From positions 1,302,001 through 1,366,000 of the forward strand of contig NZ_SGXM01000001.1 of the NCBI RefSeq assembly GCF_004217045.1: a stretch of 64,000 nucleotides of DNA, given 5' to 3'. Below, in pieces: positions 34,525 to 43,411 of the stretch; position 1 is the stretch's first letter; every line of letters begins with the position of its first letter. The position numbers and the translations under genes were made by a program. The DNA is from Cupriavidus agavae (lineage in GTDB: Bacteria; Pseudomonadota; Gammaproteobacteria; Burkholderiales; Burkholderiaceae). Under the pieces are notes generated by a model. The model saw nothing but the letters and a program-made list of their open reading frames with translations, made no database searches and was not told the origin of the DNA.

Positions 34525-36738
34525 ATGACCCAGAGCCATCGCCGGGCCGGCACGAGCCGCCGCCCGTTTCCTTCGTCCATTGCTTCATCCATCCCTTCGT
34601 CCGTCCGCCCGCTGGCCGCGTTTGCCCGTACGGCCGTCCTGGCCGGCTTCCCGCTTTGCACGACCCTCGCGTTCGCCCAGGCGGCCGACGCGCCCGAGCA
34701 GTCCCTGCCCTCCGTTACCGTGAGTGCAAAGCAGGAAGTCGACATCGGACCGCAACTGCAGAAGAAGGCGTCCGGCGGCGCGCTGGGCAGCCGCTCGCAG
34801 CTCGACACGCCGTTCTCGACGACCGTGGTAACGGGCGAAGACCTGGCCGACCGGCAGGTGACCAAGGTGGGCGACGTGTTCTTCAACGACGCCTCGGTCT
34901 CGGACAACAGCAACGGCAACAACGCCTGGGCGTCGTACACCACGGTGCGCGGCCTGCAGCTGGACTGGCGCAACGCGTACAAGATCAACGGCATGCCGTT
35001 CATCGCGTACGGCATCACCATGCCCTACGAGCAGCTCGAACAGGTGGAACTGCTCAAGGGCGCCTCGGGCTTCATGTACGGCTTTGGCAACCCCGGCGGC
35101 ACGGTCAACTACGTGACGAAGAAGCCGACCGACAAGTTCACGGCCAGCGTGGAACTGGGCTACCGCTCCTCGCACGTCTGGACCGAGCATATCGACGTGG
35201 GCGGCCGTGCCGGCCCCAACGACATGTTCGGCTACCGCCTGAACCTGACGCACGAGGAAGGCAAGCCGGCCAACGCCATCGGCATCAACCGCAACACGGT
35301 GTCGCTGGGCCTGGACGCCCGCATCACGCGCGACCTGACCTGGACGTTCGACAGCATCTACCAGGACCGCAACACCTGGGGCGCCACGCCGTCGTTCTAC
35401 CTCGGCAGCCTGGCCGGCACCCAGCTGCCGGGCGTGATCAGTGGCCGCGGCGGCCTCTACGCCGGCCCGGATACGCACTTCTACTCGAACCTGCAGGTCT
35501 ACCAGACCGGCCTGCGCTACACGCTGAACCCGGACTGGACCGTCAGCACGACCTACAGCTTCAGCAAGCAGGCGCGTAGCCGCAACGAGAGCACGTTCTT
35601 CCTGGCGGACGCCGCCGGCAACTACAGCAGCTCGCGCTATGACGGCGCCGAGAACCAGCAGTTCAGCAACTGGACGACGATGGTCGAGGGCAAGTTCCGC
35701 ACCGGCCCGTTCCGCCACGAACTGGTGGCCGGCCTGAGCTGGCAGAAGCAGATCGACCGCTACACCAGCAACTTCTACAACAACTTCTCGCTGGCCTCGG
35801 GCAACCTGAACGGTCCGTACACAGGCATCCACTACAGCGACACGGTGTTCCAGAAATACCGCGCCGGCGATACCGAGCAGAAATCGGCGTTCGTCAGCGA
35901 CACGATGCACCTGACCGACAAGTGGTCGGTGCTGGCCGGTGTGCGCGTGACCAACTACGACCAGGGCAGCTACACCGGCACGGGCGTGGGTGACACCAAC
36001 TACAAGAAGAACGGCCTGCTGACGCCCACGGCGGCGATCATGTTCAAGCCGATGCCGAGCACGACGCTGTACGCCAGCTACGTGGAGTCGTTCGACGGCG
36101 GCGGCGTGGTGGCCAGCAACTACCTGAACGCCGGCCAGGGCCTGACCCCGGCCAAGAGCCGCCAGTACGAAGTGGGCGCCAAGACCGACCAGGGATTCTG
36201 GACCGGTACGGCCGCGCTGTTCCGCATCGAGCGCCGCAGCGAGTTCTCGCGCGACAACGGCGCGGGCGTGCTGCCGAGCTTCGTGCAGGACGGCAAGTCG
36301 GTGTACCAGGGCCTGGAACTGGCTGCCTCGTCGCGCATCGGCTCGCAGTGGGAAGTGGGCGGCAGCACGATGTTCCTGCACACCGAGTACACCGAGGGCG
36401 ACACCAACATCGGCAACCGCGTGGCCGGCGCCCCGAACTTCATGCTGACCGGCCGCGTGGCCTACCGCATCCCGTTCGTGCCGGGCCTGAAGGTGGGTGT
36501 CGACGGCAAGTACACCGGCCCGATGAAGGCTGACGCCGCCAACAACCTGAACCTCGGCGGCTACACGGTCTTCAACCTCGGCGCGACGTACAACACCCGC
36601 GTGGCCGGCAAGGACCTGACGCTGCGCGCGGCGCTGACCAACCTGACCAACAAGCGCTACTGGGGCTTCCAGTACGAAAACTACGCCCAGCCGGCCGATC
36701 CCCGCGCGATCAGCCTGAGCGCGAAGATCGCCTATTGA
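34525..36738 (+). CDS. TonB-dependent siderophore-type receptor
   Basis: 737 residues. A long basic leader and hydrophobic core end at FAQA (about residue 52), the likely signal cut. A TonB-box-like stretch SVTVSAK follows, then the plug domain (about 75-210: TPFSTTVVTGEDLADRQV; YTTVRGLQLDW; LLKGASGFMYGFGNPGGTVNYVT is the plug-end signature) and a 22-strand barrel ending ISLSAKIAY with the terminal aromatic. It transports ferric siderophores or other chelates across the outer membrane. No siderophore or inner-membrane transport genes are adjacent, so it is an orphan. Start has an AGAGAAGA site. Confidence 0.9.
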   Translation: MTQSHRRAGTSRRPFPSSIASSIPSSVRPLAAFARTAVLAGFPLCTTLAFAQAADAPEQSLPSVTVSAKQEVDIGPQLQKKASGGALGSRSQLDTPFSTTVVTGEDLADRQVTKVGDVFFNDASVSDNSNGNNAWASYTTVRGLQLDWRNAYKINGMPFIAYGITMPYEQLEQVELLKGASGFMYGFGNPGGTVNYVTKKPTDKFTASVELGYRSSHVWTEHIDVGGRAGPNDMFGYRLNLTHEEGKPANAIGINRNTVSLGLDARITRDLTWTFDSIYQDRNTWGATPSFYLGSLAGTQLPGVISGRGGLYAGPDTHFYSNLQVYQTGLRYTLNPDWTVSTTYSFSKQARSRNESTFFLADAAGNYSSSRYDGAENQQFSNWTTMVEGKFRTGPFRHELVAGLSWQKQIDRYTSNFYNNFSLASGNLNGPYTGIHYSDTVFQKYRAGDTEQKSAFVSDTMHLTDKWSVLAGVRVTNYDQGSYTGTGVGDTNYKKNGLLTPTAAIMFKPMPSTTLYASYVESFDGGGVVASNYLNAGQGLTPAKSRQYEVGAKTDQGFWTGTAALFRIERRSEFSRDNGAGVLPSFVQDGKSVYQGLELAASSRIGSQWEVGGSTMFLHTEYTEGDTNIGNRVAGAPNFMLTGRVAYRIPFVPGLKVGVDGKYTGPMKADAANNLNLGGYTVFNLGATYNTRVAGKDLTLRAALTNLTNKRYWGFQYENYAQPADPRAISLSAKIAY

Positions 36739-36758
36739 TTGGATTGCCACTGTAGGGA

Positions 36759-36789
36759 CTCCCCTCTCCCGCCCTGCGGGAGAGGGGAG
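36759..36789. repeat. Palindromic intergenic repeat, copy 2
   Basis: Perfect 14-base arms CTCCCCTCTCCCGC (36759-36772) and GCGGGAGAGGGGAG (36776-36789), loop CCT, followed by AAAA. It separates the receptor gene from purT on the same strand, where it may end the receptor message. Confidence 0.75.
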
Positions 36790-36861
36790 AAAACAGGCAG
36801 CAGATTCCGTGGTCACGCCTTGCTACAATCGCGTCTTTTCTCCCTGCCGCGAGCCCCCGTC

Positions 36862-38064
36862 ATGACCACCCTTGGAACCCCCCTTTCCCCGTCCGCGACC
36901 AAAGTGATGCTGCTGGGCTCCGGCGAGCTTGGCAAGGAAGTGCTGATCGCGCTGCAGCGCCTGGGCGTGGAAACCATTGCCGTGGACCGCTACGAGAATG
37001 CGCCCGGCCAGCAGGTGGCGCACCATGCGCGCACCATCACGATGAGCGACGGCGACCAGCTCAAGGCGCTGATCGAGGCCGAGCGGCCGCATCTCGTCGT
37101 CCCTGAGATCGAAGCCATCGCCACGCCGATGCTCGAAGCGCTGGAAGCCGCCGGCGTGGTCCGCGTGATCCCCACCGCCCGCGCCACGCGCCTGACCATG
37201 GACCGGGAGGGTATCCGCCGCCTGGCCGCCGAGACGCTGGGCCTGCCCACCAGCCCCTACAAGTTCTGCGACTCGCTCGAAGAGCTGCAGGCCGCGATCG
37301 ACGGCGGCATTGGCTACCCGTGCGTGGTCAAGCCCGTCATGAGCAGCTCGGGCAAGGGCCAGAGCAAGATCGACGGCCCGGCCGACGTCAAGGCCGCCTG
37401 GGACTACGCCATGGCCGGCGGCCGTGTCAGCCACGGCCGGATCATCGTGGAAGGCTTCATCGACTTCGACTACGAAATCACGCTGCTGACCGTGCGCGCC
37501 ATGGGCGCCAACGGCCAGGTGGAAACGCAATTCTGCGCGCCGATCGGCCACGTGCAGGTGGCCGGCGACTACGTGGAAAGCTGGCAGCCGCACCCGATGC
37601 ACCCCAAGGCGCTGGAAACCGCCCAGCACATCGCCCGCGCCGTGACGGCCGACCTGGGCGGCCAGGGGCTGTTTGGTGTCGAACTGTTCGTCAAGGGCGA
37701 GCAGGTCTGGTTCAGCGAAGTCAGCCCGCGCCCGCACGACACCGGCATGGTGACGATGATTACCCAGTGGCAGAACGAATTCGAACTGCACGCCCGCGCC
37801 ATCCTGGGCCTGCCCGTCGACACCTCGCTGCGCGCCCCGGGCGCCAGCGCCGTGATCTACGGCGGCGTGGACGCCGAGGGCATCGTCTTCGACGGCGTGG
37901 ACGAAGCCCTGCGCGTGCCGCAGACCGAGTTGCGCCTGTTCGGCAAGCCGGAATCGTTCACGAAGCGCCGCATGGGCGTGGCGCTGGCGTACGACAAGGA
38001 CGTGGAAACGGCCCGGGAGCGGGCGAAGGAAGCGGCTGCGAAGGTAAAGCCGCGCAAGGCGTAA
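36862..38064 (+). CDS. purT: Formate-dependent GAR transformylase PurT
   Basis: 400-residue ATP-grasp enzyme: formate + ATP + glycinamide ribonucleotide to formyl-GAR, the folate-independent third step of purine synthesis. N-terminal [20 protein letters not shown] and [14 protein letters not shown] bind GAR; the ATP-grasp core shows [15 protein letters not shown] and the metal-binding glutamates in [26 protein letters not shown]. Length and motifs agree with characterised PurT. The ATG at 36862 matches the family N terminus; the upstream frame runs through the palindromic repeat and is not coding. Confidence 0.95.
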   Translation: MTTLGTPLSPSATKVMLLGSGELGKEVLIALQRLGVETIAVDRYENAPGQQVAHHARTITMSDGDQLKALIEAERPHLVVPEIEAIATPMLEALEAAGVVRVIPTARATRLTMDREGIRRLAAETLGLPTSPYKFCDSLEELQAAIDGGIGYPCVVKPVMSSSGKGQSKIDGPADVKAAWDYAMAGGRVSHGRIIVEGFIDFDYEITLLTVRAMGANGQVETQFCAPIGHVQVAGDYVESWQPHPMHPKALETAQHIARAVTADLGGQGLFGVELFVKGEQVWFSEVSPRPHDTGMVTMITQWQNEFELHARAILGLPVDTSLRAPGASAVIYGGVDAEGIVFDGVDEALRVPQTELRLFGKPESFTKRRMGVALAYDKDVETARERAKEAAAKVKPRKA

Positions 38065-38081
38065 TCTCTGCTGGGGGTTGA

Positions 38082-38111
38082 CTCCCCTCTCCCGTTTCAC
38101 GGGAGAGGGAG
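38082..38111. repeat. Palindromic intergenic repeat, copy 3
   Basis: Arms CTCCCCTCTCCCGT (38082-38095) and ACGGGAGAGGGAG (38099-38111), loop TTC, one bulged C. The base next to the loop has changed on both sides (C/G to T/A), a compensatory pair that keeps the stem. Lies between convergent purT and ybdG. Confidence 0.7.
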
Positions 38112-38136
38112 CCAAAACCAGCAGGATCGACAGGAA

Positions 38137-39477
38137 TCAAACCACCCTGTCGGCCCAATCCATCTGCGCCTGGGCCGGTTCCCTGGCTCCCGGGTCGGTC
38201 GCCGCAGCCGCCATGGCCGCGTGCGCGCCGTACTGCGACTGCTGCCGCGCCGCGCTCAGGTCCGCGCCCGATGGCGACTGGTACAGCCGTAGCCCCAGTT
38301 CGGGCAGGATCGCCAGCAGGTGGTCGAAAATATCCCCCTGAATCCGCTCGTAGTCGGTCCAGCCGGTCCGGTTGGTGAAGCAATACACTTCCAGCGGAAT
38401 GCCCTGCGAGTCCGGCTCCATCATCCGCAGGTTCAGCAGCAGGTCATGGTGGATCTCGGGGTGGGCGCGCAGGAAGGCGATGCCATAGGCGCGGAAGGTG
38501 CCGAGGTTGGTCAGCCGGCGGCGGTTGACCGGGTCGGTGTTCTCGCCCAGCAGCACGCGGTTGGTCTGCTCCACCTCCTGCTGCTTGACCTCCAGGTAGT
38601 CGTGCAGCAGCCGGAAGCGCATCAGTGCCGTGACCTCGGCATCGTCGAGGAACCGCACCGTCGAGGCGTCGATACGCAGCGTGCGCTTGATGCGGCGCGC
38701 GCCGGACTCGAACATGTGGCGGTAGTTGCGGTAGCTTTCCGAGAACAGCTTGTAGGTGGGCACCGTGGTCACGGTGTTGTCCCAGTTCTTGACCTTGACC
38801 GTGTGCAGCGCGATGTCCATCACGAAGCCGTCGGCGTTGGACTGCGGCATTTCGATCCAGTCGCCGATGCGCAGCATGTCGTTGGACGTCAGCTGCGTGC
38901 TGGCCACCAGCGACAGCAGCGTGTCCTTGAACACCAGCAGCAGCACCGCCGACACCGCGCCGATCCCCGACAGCATCCACAGCGGCGAGCGGTCGATCAG
39001 GATCGACAGCACCAGCACCCCGCAGATCAGCCACAGCGCCAGCTGGGCCACCTGCACATAGCCCTTGATGGAGCGCGTCTGGGCCCGCCGGCTGGCCGCG
39101 AACACGGTCTGCCAGGCGTTCAGGATGCCAGACACCATCAGGAACACGCTGACCCAGGTGCCGGCATGCGCCAGCCGTTCGATCAGCAGCGAGAACTTGC
39201 CGAGGTCCGGCACCTGGCTGACGCCCACCGTGATCACGGCCAGGAACACCGCGTAGCCGAGGCGGCGGTAGGTGCGGTGGCGCATCAGCGCGGCGGCCCA
39301 TTCACGGTTGCCGGACAGGCTCAGCACGCGGTAGACCACGCGGCCCACCACGCGCGCCACGAGCCACTGCGCGAGCGCGGCAATGGCCACGAGCGCCAGC
39401 ACGTAGAGCGAGATCTGGGCCCAGGGCTGGGCGGGGATGCGGCGCTGGAACAGGTCCAGCAGTGCGTCAAAAGTCAT
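38137..39477 (-). CDS. ybdG: Mechanosensitive channel of the YbdG/MscS family
   Basis: 446 residues with five membrane helices (about 20-45, 70-90, 100-120, 140-160, 165-190). The last is the pore-lining helix in the segment SAVLLLVFKDTLLSLVAS, followed by the MscS beta-domain (SNDMLRIGDWIEMPQ; DGFVMDIALHTVKVKNWDNTVTTVP). The cytoplasmic part has the insertion typical of YbdG (LLHDYLEVKQQEVEQTNRVLLGENTD). Acts as a small-conductance channel opened by osmotic downshock. Monocistronic, facing purT. Confidence 0.9.
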   Translation of the reverse strand: MTFDALLDLFQRRIPAQPWAQISLYVLALVAIAALAQWLVARVVGRVVYRVLSLSGNREWAAALMRHRTYRRLGYAVFLAVITVGVSQVPDLGKFSLLIERLAHAGTWVSVFLMVSGILNAWQTVFAASRRAQTRSIKGYVQVAQLALWLICGVLVLSILIDRSPLWMLSGIGAVSAVLLLVFKDTLLSLVASTQLTSNDMLRIGDWIEMPQSNADGFVMDIALHTVKVKNWDNTVTTVPTYKLFSESYRNYRHMFESGARRIKRTLRIDASTVRFLDDAEVTALMRFRLLHDYLEVKQQEVEQTNRVLLGENTDPVNRRRLTNLGTFRAYGIAFLRAHPEIHHDLLLNLRMMEPDSQGIPLEVYCFTNRTGWTDYERIQGDIFDHLLAILPELGLRLYQSPSGADLSAARQQSQYGAHAAMAAAATDPGAREPAQAQMDWADRVV

Positions 39478-39612
39478 GAGGGCCAGGCGTCGTAACAGTC
39501 AGGTCAAGCCCGGAGTTTACTAGCCTTGCGACGCCCTGCCGCGCTTTTGGCAGGCGCCGGCTGCGCAATCAGATTCGTCTCATGCCGCCGGACCGTCCAA
39601 ATAGCCGTTTCC

Positions 39613-40803
39613 TTAATTTGCGTGCGGCGCGTACATCGCCATCAGCTGGTCGTCGGTAAAGCCCCACTGGGTGGGGTCTTCGAAGGCGGTCACGGTGTCG
39701 TCGCTATGCGTCAGGTCGATCACCTCGGGCGCCAGCGGCTTCGATTCGGCCACCGAGTAGAACGTCATCACGCGCGGGCGCAGCGTCTCGCCCTCGTTCT
39801 GGCCGCACACCACGGCCAGCCGGCCCGAGCGCAGCCGCAGCACCGTGCCCAGCGGGTAGATGCCCACCGTGCGGGTGAAAGCCTTGAACACGCGCCGGTC
39901 GAACAGCGTGTCCACGCGCACCGCGATGTACTCCATGGCCCGCGCCGGCGACCACGCCGGATGGCCCGGGCGCGGCGACGTCAGCGCGTCGTAGGTGTCG
40001 CAGATCGCCGCGATCTTGGCGTGGACGCTGATTTCATGCTCGACCAGCCCGAACGGGTAGCCGCGCCCGTCCACGCGTTCGTGGTGGTGCACGCAGACAT
40101 CGAGCGGGATGTTGCTGTAGAGCCGCGCCTCGTTGAGGATGCGGTAGCCGGCCGACGGGTGGCGCCGCATCTTCTCTTCCTCGGACGGCGAGAGATCGCC
40201 GCCCTTGAGCAGCAGCGATTCCGGCAGCGTCAGCTTGCCGATGTCGTGCACCAGCCCGGCCAGGCCCAGTTCGCGCACCTCGCCATCGGGCAGCTTCAGG
40301 TTGCGGCCCACGGCGATCATCAGCGCGCAGACCGAGAACGAGTGCAGGTAGGTGTAGTCGTCCTTGGCCTTGAGCCGGGCCATGGCCAGCAGCGCCTGGG
40401 AGTGGCGCGACAGCGAGTTCGATGCCGAATCCACCAGCAGCAGCGCGCCGTGGGTTTCCAGCGCGCGGCCCATGCGCACGTCGCTGAACAGGTTGCCGAT
40501 CAGCGCCCGGCCCGCCTTGATCAGTTCCCGGGCGCGCTCCAGTTCGCTCTCGAAGCTGGCTTCGGGCTCGTCGGCCTCGTCGGTCTCTTCGAGCATGTCC
40601 GGCGCGGCCGGGGTCGGGAGGTTGCGGCCCTTGAGGATGTCGATCCACACATCCTGCACGTTGGCCGCCTGGATCTGCTCCACCTGCTCGTCGCTGGACA
40701 CCAGGAAGCGCGAGCGCCAGAACGGGTGGTTGATCCACGGCCCGCCCAGCCTTGCCACAAACATGCCTATCTGCAGTTGTTCTGCCTTGATTCTTCTCAG
40801 CAT
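39613..40803 (-). CDS. HD-GYP cyclic-di-GMP phosphodiesterase, FliA-type promoter
   Basis: 396 residues. N-terminal DUF3391 (about 1-130, MLRRIKAEQLQIGMFVARLGGPW) then the HD-GYP domain (about 150-330) with HDIGK, HPSAGYRIL, HHHERVDGRGYP and a conserved DTYDALT. All metal-binding and GYP residues are present, so active hydrolysis of cyclic-di-GMP is expected. The best sigma-28 promoter in the window lies upstream, which would tie its expression to flagellar assembly and motility. No chemotaxis or flagellar genes are adjacent. Confidence 0.92.
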   Translation of the reverse strand: MLRRIKAEQLQIGMFVARLGGPWINHPFWRSRFLVSSDEQVEQIQAANVQDVWIDILKGRNLPTPAAPDMLEETDEADEPEASFESELERARELIKAGRALIGNLFSDVRMGRALETHGALLLVDSASNSLSRHSQALLAMARLKAKDDYTYLHSFSVCALMIAVGRNLKLPDGEVRELGLAGLVHDIGKLTLPESLLLKGGDLSPSEEEKMRRHPSAGYRILNEARLYSNIPLDVCVHHHERVDGRGYPFGLVEHEISVHAKIAAICDTYDALTSPRPGHPAWSPARAMEYIAVRVDTLFDRRVFKAFTRTVGIYPLGTVLRLRSGRLAVVCGQNEGETLRPRVMTFYSVAESKPLAPEVIDLTHSDDTVTAFEDPTQWGFTDDQLMAMYAPHAN

Positions 40804-40916
40804 GTACTTGCCCCTGTGTTCAATGGGCGCGAAGCCGGACTCCGCGTTCCCGGTCAAGCGGGGCTCTGTCCAGGCCCCGTTCTCTGACTTCTGCCGACAT
40901 CTGCCGTTGGCCGCGT

Positions 40917-40943
40917 TTATCGGCAGGATTGGCCGGATCTTTA
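40917..40943 (-). promoter_or_regulatory. Sigma-28 (FliA) promoter for the HD-GYP gene
   Basis: On the minus strand: TAAA (40943-40940), exactly 15 bases, GCCGATAA (40924-40917). This is the enterobacterial FliA consensus without a mismatch in either core. Predicted start of transcription is near 40907, giving a leader of about 100 bases before the HD-GYP ATG at 40803. Confidence 0.8.
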
Positions 40944-40952
40944 GTTTTTTCT

Positions 40953-41537
40953 TCAGTGCCTGGCCGGGGGACGATGCGCGGGCAGTTCCGCCTGCCGCGC
41001 CGTCCTGACCAGCAACCACAGGCCCACGCCCGCCGCGTAGGCCACCAGCCCGATGCCGGCCAGCCGCTGGTCGCCGAGCAGGTAGCTCGCGCACAGCCGG
41101 TTGGGCGCATCGATGAACAGCATGCCAAAGGTCAGGCCCATCCAGACCATATTTCCGCCAAAAAACAGCACTAGTGGCCACGGCGCCACACGCAGGCCGA
41201 CATGCGCGGCCAGGCCCGCGAGGATCAGCGAGGCATCGCGCGCGAGCCCCATCGGCCCGGACAGGCGCGACAGATCGACCGCGATCGGCAGCATCCAGAG
41301 GCCCAGCGCCAGCGACGCCACCACGCCCAGCGCCAGGCCGTAGGGCCGCAGGCCCGCCACCAGCGCGGCATGGCGGCGCCCGGACAGCAGCCCCGGCAGC
41401 AGCGCGCCGGCCGCGAACAGGGCCGGCATCAGGCCGAGCATCAGCAGCGCCATCGACGCTTCGCACAGCGCGCGCAGCGGCGGCAGGGCCGGCAGCAGGC
41501 ACAGCAGGCAGGCCAGCCGCAGGCCGGGGCGGCTCAT
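40953..41537 (-). CDS. Polytopic membrane protein of the oxidase operon
   Basis: 194 residues, mostly hydrophobic, five or six helices (about 5-25, 28-50, 62-82, 95-112, 115-137, 158-178). No histidine-rich or cysteine motif that would mark CtaG or another copper chaperone. Its ATG overlaps the SCO stop as ATGA, and it is last in the ccoNO-cytochrome-SCO unit, so a role in assembly of the oxidase is inferred. Not recognised otherwise. Confidence 0.65.
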   Translation of the reverse strand: MSRPGLRLACLLCLLPALPPLRALCEASMALLMLGLMPALFAAGALLPGLLSGRRHAALVAGLRPYGLALGVVASLALGLWMLPIAVDLSRLSGPMGLARDASLILAGLAAHVGLRVAPWPLVLFFGGNMVWMGLTFGMLFIDAPNRLCASYLLGDQRLAGIGLVAYAAGVGLWLLVRTARQAELPAHRPPARH

Positions 41538-42181
41538 GGCCGGGCTCCCCTGGCATGGGCCAGCGCCGCTGCGTAGGCTTGCTGGAAATCCTCCAGCGGA
41601 TGGACCGACAGCACCCTGCCCCCGGCATCGACCACATGCAGCCCGCCGTTGTGCTCGAAACCGCCCAGCCCGTCCGCGATGGCGATGACCTCGGCCTGAT
41701 GCAGCAGATCGGCCATGGCGTCCGGCGCCGCAGCGGCCACCTGCCAGCCCGGCGCCCGGGCCTGGTAGGTGCCGGCGTAGCCGAGCAGGTCGCCCACGGT
41801 ATCGCGCGGATCGAACGACAGGGAGACCAGCCCGATGCGCCCCGCCATGCCATCGGCCTCGACCTGACGCGACAACTGGGCAAATTCGGCACCCAAAGCG
41901 CGGCAGACCGTGGGACAGCGCGTGTAGATGAAGTCGACGATATGGACCGCCGGGCCGGGGCCAGCCGCCCCGCCGGCCCCGAACAGCCGCAGCGGACGCC
42001 CATGCTGGTTGCGCACGTCGAGCGCCGGCAGCCGCAGCGTCTGGCGTGCGATGCGGGTTTCGCGCCGCTGGTCGAGCGTCCAGGCCGACAGCCCGGCGGT
42101 CAGCTGGTATAGCGCCGCGCCGCCCAGCAGCAGCACCGCCGCCAGCGCCAGCCACGGGCCGGCGGCCGCCCTTCTGGACAT
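41534..42181 (-). CDS. SCO-family copper chaperone / thioredoxin-like protein
   Basis: 215 residues from the ATG at 42181, four bases after the cytochrome stop. One N-terminal membrane anchor (about 8-30), then a thioredoxin fold with the SCO copper motif CPTVC (DFIYTRCPTVCRALG, about 92-106) and a downstream histidine in GGFEHNGGLHVVD. SCO proteins deliver copper to cytochrome oxidase in the periplasm. In this operon the client is the CcoN CuB site or the assembly of the complex. Confidence 0.87.
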   Translation of the reverse strand: MSRRAAAGPWLALAAVLLLGGAALYQLTAGLSAWTLDQRRETRIARQTLRLPALDVRNQHGRPLRLFGAGGAAGPGPAVHIVDFIYTRCPTVCRALGAEFAQLSRQVEADGMAGRIGLVSLSFDPRDTVGDLLGYAGTYQARAPGWQVAAAAPDAMADLLHQAEVIAIADGLGGFEHNGGLHVVDAGGRVLSVHPLEDFQQAYAAALAHARGARP

Positions 42182-42185
42182 TCGG

Positions 42186-42818
42186 CTATCCGCCGGGCGC
42201 GCCAAGCGCCGCGTCGCCATCGAACGGGGCCTGCATGGCGGCCGTCTCGGCCCGCGCCGCCGCCACGGTCTCTGGCGTCACCGCCGGGGCCGTGTTGCCC
42301 CACTGGCTGCGCACGTGGCTCAGCACGGCGGCGATCTCGGCATCGCCAAGCTGGGCGGCGAACGCCGGCATCGCGCCGTTGTAGGCCGTGCCCTTGACGG
42401 TCAGCTTGCCGGTCACGCCGCGCAGCACGATCTTTGCCGCCCGGGCGTCGCTGCCGGTCACCCATTCCGAGCCGGCCAGCGGCGGGAACACGCCCGGCAG
42501 GCCCTGCCCGCTGGCCTGGTGGCAGGCCACGCAGTGGCTCTGGAACAGCGCGGCGCCGTCCACGCTGGCGCCGGCCGCGCGGGGGGTGCCGTGCAGGTCG
42601 GCCACGGTGCGCTGGTCACCCAGCGCCGGGGGCTGGTCGATCGGCGCGGTGACGATGTAGTACGCGCCCCAGGCCACCAGCGCCGCCACCATGGCCAGCA
42701 CATAGCGCGGGATCGGCATGCGGTTCTCGTGCGGGTCGTCGTACTCGCGGGCGCGGGCGGCAGCGGCCTGCCGTGCTTCGCCGGCCTCGGCCTGGCGTGG
42801 ATCTGGAGAATCGGCCAT
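42186..42818 (-). CDS. Membrane-anchored monohaem cytochrome c
   Basis: 210 residues. A charged 35-residue head, one transmembrane helix (about 38-58, RYVLAMVAALVAWGAYYIVTA) and a class I cytochrome c domain with the haem motif CVACH (about 96-100) and axial methionine in NGAMPAFAAQLGD. It takes the place of the di-haem CcoP seen in standard cbb3 operons: one haem only, with a similar N-terminal anchor. Starts three bases past the ccoO stop. Confidence 0.88.
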   Translation of the reverse strand: MADSPDPRQAEAGEARQAAAARAREYDDPHENRMPIPRYVLAMVAALVAWGAYYIVTAPIDQPPALGDQRTVADLHGTPRAAGASVDGAALFQSHCVACHQASGQGLPGVFPPLAGSEWVTGSDARAAKIVLRGVTGKLTVKGTAYNGAMPAFAAQLGDAEIAAVLSHVRSQWGNTAPAVTPETVAAARAETAAMQAPFDGDAALGAPGG

Positions 42819-42821
42819 GCG

Positions 42822-43409
42822 TCAGTCTCCCGGGGGCGGCAGCACGGCGCCGGTGCGGTTCAGCGACTGGAGGTAGGCCACCAGGTCGAGCGCGGCCCCG
42901 GTTGGCACCACCACCTTGCCCACCGGCGCATAGCCGGGCGGCAGCGCCACGGCCTTCTCGCCGGCCTCGGGCGCGTCCTTGACATCGAACAGGAACGGAT
43001 AGGACGGCATCAGGCTGCCGCTCACATAGGCGCGGGGCTGGTACAGGTGGCCCAGGTGCCAGTCCGCACTGGGCTGGCGCACGCCAATGTTCATCAGGTC
43101 CGGCCCGGTGCGCATGGTGCCGAGCAGGTGGGGCTTGTCGTAGTAATAGTCGCCGGCCGTGGCCGCCCGGCCCCAGCCGCGTTTGGCATCGGGTGCGAAC
43201 GCGGTGTCGCGGGGCTGCTGTGAGTGGCAGTAGATGCAGCCGTTGGCGATATAGACCTCCCGCCCGCGCAGTTGCGCGGCGGTATAGGGCTTGAGCCCCT
43301 CGGTCGGCTTCACGTCGTGCAGCTGCATGTACGGCAGCACCACCAGGGCGCTGGTGGCCAGCGCGAGCATGGTCATGCCGCCCGCCAGCAGGGCGCTCTC
43401 GTTGTTCAC
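42822..43409 (-). CDS. ccoO: cbb3-type oxidase subunit II (CcoO, cytochrome c)
   Basis: 195 residues, GTG start two bases past the ccoN stop. One N-terminal helix (about 5-27), then a cytochrome c domain with haem motif CIYCH (GREVYIANGCIYCHSQQPRD) and a methionine ligand in SGSLMPSYPFLF. Electron entry subunit of a cbb3-type oxidase. The family hallmark YCHSQ...R is intact. Co-translated with ccoN by position. Confidence 0.9.
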   Translation of the reverse strand: MNNESALLAGGMTMLALATSALVVLPYMQLHDVKPTEGLKPYTAAQLRGREVYIANGCIYCHSQQPRDTAFAPDAKRGWGRAATAGDYYYDKPHLLGTMRTGPDLMNIGVRQPSADWHLGHLYQPRAYVSGSLMPSYPFLFDVKDAPEAGEKAVALPPGYAPVGKVVVPTGAALDLVAYLQSLNRTGAVLPPPGD

Positions 43410-43411
43410 GG

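Noticed and set aside
40953..41537. Calling the last oxidase-operon gene CtaG
   Set aside because: It lacks histidine/cysteine metal motifs and I could not match the family pattern; left as unknown membrane protein.
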